Source: Oricola thermophila (GTDB taxonomy: Bacteria > Pseudomonadota > Alphaproteobacteria > Rhizobiales > Rhizobiaceae). From it: 64,000 bases of DNA. The DNA lies in contig NZ_CP054836.1 of NCBI RefSeq assembly GCF_013358405.1, positions 1,736,001 through 1,800,000 on the forward strand, in the 5' to 3' direction. The position numbers and the translations under genes were made by a program. Shown here piece after piece: positions 56,121-64,000 of this stretch (its first letter is position 1; each line of letters begins with the position of its first letter). The notes under the pieces are model-generated. The model was given only the letters and a program-made list of their open reading frames with translations, ran no database searches and had not been told where the DNA came from.

Positions 56121-57199
56121 AGACCCTTGCTCTGTTCCTGATGGCAACCCTTCTCCTTCCATTCCCGTTCGTGCAGCGTGCCTCGGCCACCACGGACGAC
56201 GTGCGGGTGAGCGACTACATGATCGGCGCATGGTTCGCGTACCGGCTGAAATTCGTCGAGGACAGCGGCCGGGTCGTCGACAATGTCAACGGCAATATCA
56301 GCCATTCGGAAAGCCAGGGCTATGCCATGGTCCTGGCCGTGTCCGCGGACGACCGCGAGACCTTCGACCGCATCTGGTCGTGGACGCAGGAGAACCTGTT
56401 CATCCGCGAGGACAGGCTGGCGGCATGGAAATGGGATCCCGAGGCGGATCCGCCCGTGCAGGACATGAACAACGCCACGGACGGCGACCTTCTTATCGCT
56501 TGGGCGCTGATGAAGGCACGCATGGCCTGGGGCGAGGAACGCTATCTCGCGGCCGCGCGCGAAATCCTGGATGACATCAGGAAGCTCGCTGTCGTCGATA
56601 CGCCGCATGGCAAGATCCTGCTTCCCGGCGTGATCGGCTTCGACGCGGAGAGCCAGGAGTCGGGGCCCATCGTCAACCTTTCCTACTGGATATTCCCCGC
56701 CATCGACGAGCTGGGATTGATCTCGCCGGAATTTCCCGCGCGCGAGTTGATCGCGACGGGGCTCAAGCTGCTGGAGAAGGCGAAATTCGGCCCGTCCGAC
56801 CTGCCTGCGAACTGGATTGCGCTCGGTGGCGAGGAAATCGCGCCCGCACCCGGCTTCGATACGCATTTCGGGTATGACGCGATCCGCATCCCGCTCTATC
56901 TCGCCTGGCTGACCGCATCCTATCCCGACCTGCTCGACCCCTACGAACGGGCATGGACGAAGCGGAACGGCAGGGCCGTCCACGTGATCGACCTGGTATC
57001 CGGGGAAGCCATCGGCGCGATGACCGATCCCGGCTACCAGGCCATCGTCGATCTCGTCCTGTGCAGTCGCGGAACGCAGGCATCGGCCTTCCACATCCGT
57101 CGCTTCGAACCGACCGACTACTACCCCTCAACGCTTCATCTTCTCAGTCTGCTAGCCATGGTCCAGAGGTACCCCCAATGTTTGACCGCCCCCTTGTGA
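56117..57199 (+). CDS. bcsZ: Periplasmic endo-beta-1,4-glucanase (GH8)
   Basis: BcsZ, 360 residues, trims cellulose during secretion. A signal peptide (about 1-24, RASA-TT) precedes the GH8 barrel; the catalytic acid is the Glu in SHSESQGYAM (E65) and the base region is NNATDGDLLIAWAL (D122). It begins in an ATGA overlap with bcsB, and its last 22 bases overlap the next gene. Confidence 0.93.
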   Translation: MKTLALFLMATLLLPFPFVQRASATTDDVRVSDYMIGAWFAYRLKFVEDSGRVVDNVNGNISHSESQGYAMVLAVSADDRETFDRIWSWTQENLFIREDRLAAWKWDPEADPPVQDMNNATDGDLLIAWALMKARMAWGEERYLAAAREILDDIRKLAVVDTPHGKILLPGVIGFDAESQESGPIVNLSYWIFPAIDELGLISPEFPARELIATGLKLLEKAKFGPSDLPANWIALGGEEIAPAPGFDTHFGYDAIRIPLYLAWLTASYPDLLDPYERAWTKRNGRAVHVIDLVSGEAIGAMTDPGYQAIVDLVLCSRGTQASAFHIRRFEPTDYYPSTLHLLSLLAMVQRYPQCLTAPL

Positions 57200-59052
57200 A
57201 ATTTCTCGCATTGTCGGCGACGGCACTCACCGTTTCGCTCGCTTCCGCGCAGAACGTCTATGCCCCGACGGGCTTCGGCTCGCCCGTCCTGCCGGCACCC
57301 GGCCAGGGTACGGCATTTGCGCCGCAATGGGGGCCCCAGGGCGTCGCCCCGTCCGTCATGCCGGCCAATCCCGCGGTGGTCCCCGCACCGAACGCTTGGA
57401 GCGCGGCGCCCGCAACGGACGTGGCGCTGGTGCCCGGCCCGCTCGTGCCGGGGCAAAACCCGTTCGCCGCAAGTCCGAACCCGACGCATGGCCATGTTCC
57501 GGCCGCCAATACCGCGACCGCCGCCCAACCGCGCGCAGGTTCGGCCATGGCCAACTACCTGCCGGAGGCCACGGTGCAGGCACCGGCGGCGGCCCCGCCG
57601 CGCGCGCCGGGCATCACTGCAACCGCCAACCCGACCGTGTCTGCGCCTGCGCCGATGCCGGCTCCCGCGCAACCCAATCCCTTTGCCGTTCAGTCGGCGC
57701 CCACCCCGGCCCCGGCGGCACCCAGCCCCGGCAAACCCGCAAACCCGTTCTCCCTCGGCACCGGGAACGAGACCGCGACCGCGACCGATTCGGAAACCGT
57801 GAAACGCGACGAGGTCGATATCAGCGCCCTGCGTTACTATGCCAGCAAGCGCGACCTTCAGCGGGTCGGCGCGGAGATGCGCCGCCTCAAGACGCTGCAT
57901 CCGGACTGGGAACCGCCGGCAGACCTTTTCGCGCCACAAAGCAGCGTCGACGAGCAGCCGCTGTGGGACCTGTTCACGGTCGGCAACTATGCCGCCGTCC
58001 GCGCCAAGATTGCGGCATACAAGAGCGTCAACCCGGAATGGAACCCCTCCGATGACCTGGTGTCGAAGCTGGAGACGGCCGAGGCCCGCATCAGCCTCGA
58101 GCGCGCGTTTCTCGCGGGGAACTGGAACCAGGTCGTCGCGATCGCGAATTCCAGGCCGTCTCTGCTTGTCTGCGACCAGATGCAAAGCCTCTGGAATGTC
58201 GGGGAAGCGCTGGCGGCCATGCGCGACTACGCGCGATCGTTCGAGCTGTACAAGTACATCCTCACGAATTGCGGAAACCGCGAAGAGCGGATAGCGACCG
58301 TGCAGAAGGCCAGCCTCGTTCTCCCCGAGCAGGGAACGGCCGCACTGGTCATGCTGGGCGAAATCCTTCCCGATGGCACGTCGGAATTCGAGGATGTCGG
58401 TTTCAACGGCCTGCGTGCGCGCATGGGCCGCGTCGCGTCCGGCGATCCGCTTTCGCAGCCGATCGGTTCCGTCGATCTCCAGCGCTTTGCGGAATATGTG
58501 CAGCGCAAGCGCTCGGCAGACGATGCCGCACTGTTCGGCTGGTACTATTACGGTCAGGAACAGTGGGATGCCGCGCACGCCTGGTTCGTGGCCGCCAATT
58601 ACGTCAAGAAGGATCCGAAACTCATCGAGGGACTGATCCTCAGCATTCGCAAGATCGGGCAGACGGAAGAGGCGCTGAAGCTCGCTCGCCAGGTACGAAA
58701 GCTCTCGCCCGAACTCGAAAACCAATATGTCGAGATCGTCTCGGAGATTCTCACCGACGAGGACAGCGAGATCGAGCTGTCTTCCAAGGAATTCGCCGCC
58801 TTCGAGGATCTCGTTCGCGAAGGCGGGTCGGCGCTCGGTGCCCAGGCGATCGGCTGGCACTACCTGTTGCGCGAAAAGGAACTGAAGACAGCGCGCGGCT
58901 GGTTCCGGGAATCGGTCGAGTGGGAGGAAAACGAAGGCGCGGTGATCGGCCTCGCGGTCGTTGCCGCCCGCATGCGCCATTTCAAGACGCTGGCGTCGAT
59001 CCGCTCCCGCTACGGCGACAAATACGCCGCGCTGGATAAGTTCCGCCGCTGA
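57178..59052 (+). CDS. Secreted TPR-like protein of the cellulose operon
   Basis: A 624-residue protein with a signal peptide (LALSATALTVSLASA), a Pro/Ala-rich low-complexity linker (about 30-205) and alpha-helical repeats (about 215-620), for example ALFGWYYYGQEQWDAAHAWF and ARGWFRESVEWEENEGAVIG, of TPR/Sel1 type. No beta-barrel of the BcsC outer-membrane channel is present. It overlaps bcsZ by 22 bases and likely acts as a periplasmic scaffold in place of the BcsC repeats. That role is inference. Confidence 0.72.
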   Translation: MFDRPLVKFLALSATALTVSLASAQNVYAPTGFGSPVLPAPGQGTAFAPQWGPQGVAPSVMPANPAVVPAPNAWSAAPATDVALVPGPLVPGQNPFAASPNPTHGHVPAANTATAAQPRAGSAMANYLPEATVQAPAAAPPRAPGITATANPTVSAPAPMPAPAQPNPFAVQSAPTPAPAAPSPGKPANPFSLGTGNETATATDSETVKRDEVDISALRYYASKRDLQRVGAEMRRLKTLHPDWEPPADLFAPQSSVDEQPLWDLFTVGNYAAVRAKIAAYKSVNPEWNPSDDLVSKLETAEARISLERAFLAGNWNQVVAIANSRPSLLVCDQMQSLWNVGEALAAMRDYARSFELYKYILTNCGNREERIATVQKASLVLPEQGTAALVMLGEILPDGTSEFEDVGFNGLRARMGRVASGDPLSQPIGSVDLQRFAEYVQRKRSADDAALFGWYYYGQEQWDAAHAWFVAANYVKKDPKLIEGLILSIRKIGQTEEALKLARQVRKLSPELENQYVEIVSEILTDEDSEIELSSKEFAAFEDLVREGGSALGAQAIGWHYLLREKELKTARGWFRESVEWEENEGAVIGLAVVAARMRHFKTLASIRSRYGDKYAALDKFRR

Positions 59053-59093
59053 CGGAACGATACCGAAATTCGAGAAAACCGAGTGTGTGGAAA

Positions 59094-59474
59094 ATGCGTG
59101 GCCTGACCAAACTTCTTGTCCTTTGCACCGTCCTGCTTGTTGCCGGATGCACGACAATTAACAACGACGGCCCGGTGCCGGCTTCCTATATCCAGCAGAC
59201 GCTCACCGGCCGATCATGGATGTGGGTGCCCGGCGGTCCGGGCGCCGGAATCTATTTCGGCGCAAACGGCGAAGGCCAGGTCAGCTGGAACGGCAAGGTC
59301 AAGAAGGTGAAGTGGCACGCCAGGGACGGGCGGTTCTGCTACACGGGTTCCGGCGGCTCTTGCTGGCTTCTGTACCGGTCGGGCGGAAAAATGTATTCCC
59401 GCGCCACCTCTGGCGGAAGCCCGTATCCCTGGCACCCGCTCCGAGACACCAAGCGCGGAAACTTCGTCTTCTGA
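59094..59474 (+). CDS. Small lipoprotein, DUF995-like
   Basis: A 126-residue predicted lipoprotein. The lipobox is LLVAGC (Cys about 19), then LTGRSWMWVPGGPGAGIYFG and KWHARDGRFCYTGSGGSCWL match the Trp/Gly-rich pattern of DUF995, a family near polysaccharide genes in rhizobia. It follows the TPR gene by 41 bases and ends the cellulose operon. ATG 59094 is used; a GTG at 59085 is also in frame. Function unknown. Confidence 0.68.
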   Translation: MRGLTKLLVLCTVLLVAGCTTINNDGPVPASYIQQTLTGRSWMWVPGGPGAGIYFGANGEGQVSWNGKVKKVKWHARDGRFCYTGSGGSCWLLYRSGGKMYSRATSGGSPYPWHPLRDTKRGNFVF

Positions 59475-59522
59475 CCGTCATCGCCCGATCCGGGGCGAAG
59501 CGGAAACCGAGCGCCGGTTCGG

Positions 59523-60605
<1,083 letters not shown>

Positions 60606-60630
60606 GGACAGCCTCCCTCCTGCCGGTGTT

Positions 60631-61428
60631 TCAGCCACGCGGGCCAAGTTTCAATCTCATGTCATCGGTAATCGCCGCAGCCGTTCCTCGCACGTCGTCG
60701 GCCCAAGCCTCCAACTGCTCCATTCCAACGCGGTAGACAGGCGCCGTGACGGATATCCCGGCGCAGAAATCGCGATGAGGCGCGCCTACCGGCGCAGCAA
60801 TGCAATGAATGCCCGACTCGTGCTCTTCGCGGTCAAAGGCAATTCCGGTTGTCCGGATTTCCTCGATCTCGCGAAGGAAGGCATTCGCGTCGCGGATCGT
60901 GCGTTCCGTGTAGGGTTGGAAATCAATGCGCCGAATCCGGTTGGCCAGTTCATCGCCCTGCAAGAGGGAGAGTGCAGCCTTGCCCACGCCGGTGCAAAAC
61001 GCCGGTGATGCATTGCCGATCTGGCTGTGCATGCGCACCGACTGACGCGATTCCACCTTGTCCAGATAGATCACCTCGACACCCTGTAACACGCCCAAGT
61101 GGATGGTTTCACCTACCTTGTCATGCAGGGAATTGAGGTGGGGCTCGGCAATTTCACGAAACTGGTTCCCCGCCCAGGCATTGGATGCGAGCTTCAGCAA
61201 CCGCAGCCCCAGTCCATAAGTGCCGTCGGCATTGACCTGCAGGAGCCCTTCGTCAATCAGATTGGAAATCTGGCGGTGCAGCGTGCCACGCGGCTGATCA
61301 AGTTCGGCCAACAAGTCCGTGAACCGCAAGGGCCTTTTCGCAGCAGCAACGACGTCAAGCACGGCAATAGCCTTGCCCAGTGTACCCGTCCCGGCATCTC
61401 CAGCAGTTCTGTTCGCTGATCTTCGCAT
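60631..61428 (-). CDS. IclR family transcriptional regulator
   Basis: A 265-residue regulator. The winged HTH (about 18-80) contains [20 protein letters not shown] and the C-terminal ligand domain includes [19 protein letters not shown] and [18 protein letters not shown]. It lies divergent from the sugar-binding-protein gene and upstream of the ATPase gene, so it probably controls both. ATG 61428 is chosen from where the family begins; an open frame further upstream lacks homology. Confidence 0.92.
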   Translation of the reverse strand: MRRSANRTAGDAGTGTLGKAIAVLDVVAAAKRPLRFTDLLAELDQPRGTLHRQISNLIDEGLLQVNADGTYGLGLRLLKLASNAWAGNQFREIAEPHLNSLHDKVGETIHLGVLQGVEVIYLDKVESRQSVRMHSQIGNASPAFCTGVGKAALSLLQGDELANRIRRIDFQPYTERTIRDANAFLREIEEIRTTGIAFDREEHESGIHCIAAPVGAPHRDFCAGISVTAPVYRVGMEQLEAWADDVRGTAAAITDDMRLKLGPRG

Positions 61429-61461
61429 GTGAATGCGCGCGGCCTCCCCCACAATCTGATC

Positions 61462-61524
61462 TTGACTTTTGGGCACTGTAATTGAATAGTTCTGAATAGT
61501 CAAACCGTGTTCCACATAGTGGAA
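61462..61524 (+). promoter_or_regulatory. Promoter and probable IclR operator of the sugar ABC operon
   Basis: TTGACT (61462-61467), 17 bases, AATAGT (61485-61490) form a plausible plus-strand promoter. Two direct repeats TGAATAGT lie at 61483 and 61493, and a perfect 15-bp palindrome TTCCACATAGTGGAA lies at 61510-61524, just past the expected start point. The palindrome is the likely IclR site. Confidence 0.65.
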
Positions 61525-61642
61525 TTTGGCTATGCGTATTGACCGCCCTTCACCCGGGCGGCCAACAGCATCCCCTGACGAGGGGTGCAGGCGTTTGCGA
61601 CAATGGTGGCTCGCGCCACCGCATACAGGGAGGAACCCCATC

Positions 61643-62884
61643 ATGAATATCGTAGTGAAATCCGCTGCCCTCGGCCTCGCGGTATCGACCCTGATGGCAT
61701 CGACGGCCATCGCGCAGCAGCGTACCCTCAAATACTATGCCGACTTCGACCCGGCGCCGCTCGCGGCATTCGAAGCGGTCATTGCCGATTTCGAGGCGGC
61801 GAACCCCGATATCGACGTGGTGCTGCAGAATTTCGACCACGAGGGCTACAAGACCGCGATCAGGAACTTCCTGACTGCCGACGCGCCGGACCTCGCCAAC
61901 TGGTACGCGGGCAACCGCATGGCTCCGTTCGTCAATTCGGGCCAGTTCCAAGACGTCTCGGACGTTTGGGAAGAGCACAACCTGCACGAAAGCCTGGCCT
62001 CGGCCGCGCCTTCCATGACGATCGACGGGAAGCAGTGGGGTGTGCCCTACACCTACTACCAGTGGGGCATCTACTACAACAAGTCGGTCTATGAGCAGGT
62101 CGGTGTCGATGTCCCCGAGACCTGGGACGAGTTCGTTTCCAACTGCGAGAAATTCAAGGCCGCCGGCATCGACTGCCTGACCACCGGCACCAAGGCGCTA
62201 TGGCCCGGAGCCGGCATCTTCGACTACCTCAACCTGCGCACCAACGGATACGAGTTCCACATGGCACTCACTTCCGGCGAGGTCGCGTGGACCGACGACC
62301 GCGTGAAGGCGACATTCGCGGAATGGGGCAAGCTGGTCGAGCCCGGATACATCACGGCCAATCACGCCGCGCTTGACTGGCAGGACGCCGCCTCGCTCCT
62401 GATCCAGGGCAAGGCCGCCAACTATGTCATGGGCAATTTCGCCGTGGCCGTGTTCAAGGATGGCGGCATGACCGACGACACGCTTGGCTTCATGCCGTTC
62501 CCGACGATCAATCCCGACGTCGCACGCGCGGAAGAAGCCCCGACGGACACGGTCCACATCCCCGCAGGCGCAAAGAACGTGGACGATGCGAAGAAGTTTC
62601 TCGCATTCCTGGCCACTGCCGATGTGCAGACCAAGCTGAACGAGGCACTCGGCCAGCTGCCCATCAACAAGGACTCGTCGGTCGCCGATGATCCCTTCAT
62701 CAAGGCCGGTTTCGAGCTTCTGTCGACCACGCCCGGCGGCATCGCCCAGTTCTTCGACCGCGACGCCCCGGCAGAGATGGCCAAGATCGGCATGGAGGGC
62801 TTCCAGCAGTTCATGGTGCAGCCCGGCCAGATCGACAACATCCTCGAGCGGCTCGAAAAGGCGCGCCAGCGCATCTACAAGTAG
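61643..62884 (+). CDS. CUT1 sugar ABC substrate-binding protein
   Basis: A 413-residue periplasmic binding protein (SBP_bac_1). The signal peptide ends at AIA-QQ (about 24). TLKYYADFDPAPLAAFEAVI and YQWGIYYNKSVYEQVGVDVP are family blocks, with GIAQFFDRDAPAEMAKIGME near the C-terminus. GGGAGGAA precedes ATG 61643. Ligand unknown, probably a monosaccharide, disaccharide or polyol. A GC stem-loop follows. Confidence 0.92.
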   Translation: MNIVVKSAALGLAVSTLMASTAIAQQRTLKYYADFDPAPLAAFEAVIADFEAANPDIDVVLQNFDHEGYKTAIRNFLTADAPDLANWYAGNRMAPFVNSGQFQDVSDVWEEHNLHESLASAAPSMTIDGKQWGVPYTYYQWGIYYNKSVYEQVGVDVPETWDEFVSNCEKFKAAGIDCLTTGTKALWPGAGIFDYLNLRTNGYEFHMALTSGEVAWTDDRVKATFAEWGKLVEPGYITANHAALDWQDAASLLIQGKAANYVMGNFAVAVFKDGGMTDDTLGFMPFPTINPDVARAEEAPTDTVHIPAGAKNVDDAKKFLAFLATADVQTKLNEALGQLPINKDSSVADDPFIKAGFELLSTTPGGIAQFFDRDAPAEMAKIGMEGFQQFMVQPGQIDNILERLEKARQRIYK

Positions 62885-62894
62885 ATAACGCGCG

Positions 62895-62916
62895 GGGCCG
62901 GGATCCGTCCCGGCCC
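62895..62916 (+). terminator. Stem-loop after sugar-binding-protein gene
   Basis: GGGCCGGGA, loop TCCG, TCCCGGCCC: a perfect 9-bp stem without a T run, 10 bases after the stop. It is the third such element after a binding-protein gene in this window. Confidence 0.6.
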
Positions 62917-62989
62917 TCGCCTGCGGCGCCCGGACACAGGATCCACGTGTGTCCGCTTAGCTGTTCCTGATCGCGGGAGGATCGAGACC

Positions 62990-63922
62990 ATGGCCATTGC
63001 GGACGTTTCAATATCCGCCACCCCGGCGCCCCAGCGTTCCTGGTGGCGCCGAAATCAACAACGCCTGACGCCTTGGCTGTTCCTTCTGCCCGGAATGGCC
63101 ATGTTTCTCGTCTACGTGATCTGGCCGATCTTCGAATCCTTCTGGCTGTCATTCTATGACTGGGACGGACTCGGCGAGAAGGTCTGGCTGGGCTGGGGCA
63201 ACTATGCCGAGCTGTTTGACGACGACGCCTTCTACACCTCGCTCTGGAACAACGTGCTCTGGCTGGTGCTCTACCTGCTTGCGGTGCCGGCAGGACTGGC
63301 AATCGCGATTTTTCTCAACCAGAACGTATTCGGGATCCGGCTCTACAAATCCCTGTTCTTCTTTCCCTTCGTCATAAGCCAGGTCGTGGTCGGCCTGATG
63401 TTTTCCTGGTTCTATGCCCCGAACTTCGGGCTGTTCTACAAGCTGATCGAGTGGCTGACCGGAACCGGCGTCGCCGTCCTGGCCGACCCGGAACTGGTCA
63501 CTTACGGCATCATCGCCGCCGGATTGTGGCCGCAGATCGCCTATTGCATGATCCTCTACCTCACGGGTCTCAACAACGTTTCACCCGACCAGGTCGAGGC
63601 TGCACGGCTCGACGGAGCTCGGGGCCTTCGCATGCTGTGGTACGTAATCCTGCCGCAACTCAGACCCGCAACCTTCATCGCCGTGGTCGTGACCGTGATC
63701 GGTGCCCTCAGGTCGTTCGACCTCGTCTCGATCATGACGGACGGCGGCCCATTCGGCTCATCCCGCGTCCTGTCCTTCTACATGTATGAACAGGCACTCA
63801 GCGAGTACGGCTACCGCATGGGATATGGCGCAGCCATCGCCGTTATCCTGTTCCTGATCATGATGATCTTCATCTCCGGTTTCATCTGGAAGATGGTCCG
63901 CGACGAAAGGGAGGGCTACTGA
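62990..63922 (+). CDS. CUT1 sugar ABC permease 1
   Basis: A 310-residue permease (MalF/UgpA type) with six helices. The EAA loop is DQVEAARLDGARGLRMLWYV followed by ILPQLRP. GGGAGG precedes the ATG. The second permease begins 1 base after its stop, the usual permease pair of CUT1 systems. Confidence 0.94.
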   Translation: MAIADVSISATPAPQRSWWRRNQQRLTPWLFLLPGMAMFLVYVIWPIFESFWLSFYDWDGLGEKVWLGWGNYAELFDDDAFYTSLWNNVLWLVLYLLAVPAGLAIAIFLNQNVFGIRLYKSLFFFPFVISQVVVGLMFSWFYAPNFGLFYKLIEWLTGTGVAVLADPELVTYGIIAAGLWPQIAYCMILYLTGLNNVSPDQVEAARLDGARGLRMLWYVILPQLRPATFIAVVVTVIGALRSFDLVSIMTDGGPFGSSRVLSFYMYEQALSEYGYRMGYGAAIAVILFLIMMIFISGFIWKMVRDEREGY

Positions 63923-63923
63923 A

Positions 63924-64000
63924 ATGTTCCCGCGTCCCATAGAACATTCCGCGCCGCCCGCGCGCATCGCCTATCAAGTCGCGCTCCCCATCGCTCTGGT
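63924..64000 (+). CDS. CUT1 sugar ABC permease 2, N-terminal fragment
   Basis: The first 25 codons (MFPRPIEHSAPPARIAYQVA, then LPIALV) of what should be a MalG/UgpE-type permease, cut by the window end. The start of a first helix and the position directly after permease 1 support the call. The ribosome site GGGAGG lies 8 bases before the ATG, inside the end of the previous gene. Confidence 0.75.
   Translation, partial: MFPRPIEHSAPPARIAYQVALPIAL

Overview
The window is GC-rich, densely coded DNA from an alphaproteobacterium, most likely of the order Hyphomicrobiales (Rhizobiales). This rests on the gene order rpoZ-rsh-pyrE-DUF2062-acpS-lepB-rnc-era-recO, on a divergent pair of Omp2-type porins like the Brucella omp2a/omp2b locus, on a rhizobial-style cellulose operon, and on many TRAP and ABC transporters. 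Genus is not decided from the sequence.

Layout. 1-2.2 kb: start of a DUF2339 membrane protein and an MFS carrier. 2.2-10.4 kb: a minus-strand housekeeping block (thioesterase, recO, era, rnc, lepB, acpS, DUF2062, pyrE, rsh, rpoZ) with several ATGA overlaps. 10.6-17.4 kb: NYN nuclease-like gene, family-5 uracil-DNA glycosylase, smpB, dapA, lytic transglycosylase, alpha/beta hydrolase, HhH protein and two tiny ORFs. 17.6-20.5 kb: two divergent porins sharing a perfect 456-bp inverted tract. 20.6-21.5 kb: a lone tyrosine recombinase. 21.6-26.2 kb: tandem glycine riboswitch and gcvT-gcvH-gcvP. 26.3-35.1 kb: RpiR regulator, N-formylglutamate-amidohydrolase-like enzyme, TRAP transporter, glutamine-synthetase-like ligase, aldehyde dehydrogenase and iron alcohol dehydrogenase, which together look like a gamma-glutamylation route for an amino-alcohol or amine. 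35.1-38.1 kb: MgtE-like transporter, P-loop kinase, class III CoA transferase. 38.2-50.4 kb: a myo-inositol locus (ABC importer, iolG, a second dehydrogenase, iolR, iolC-DUF2090 fusion, iolD, iolE, DUF3329, iolB) with three copies of an 18-bp dyad that I take to be the IolR operator. 50.6-59.5 kb: a response regulator and the cellulose operon bcsA-bcsB-bcsZ-TPR protein-DUF995 lipoprotein; BcsA has lost both c-di-GMP motifs of its PilZ domain. 59.5-64.0 kb: a CUT1 sugar ABC system with an IclR regulator and a palindromic operator, running off the window end.

Many genes serve uptake and breakdown of small carbon and nitrogen compounds (inositol, glycine, probably an amine or amino-alcohol, a sugar). 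Each substrate-binding-protein gene is followed by a GC-rich stem-loop. No CRISPR array, rRNA, tRNA or insertion sequence was recognised. The points I would examine first are the gamma-glutamyl cluster, the BcsA PilZ erosion, the porin gene-conversion tract and the iol operator set.
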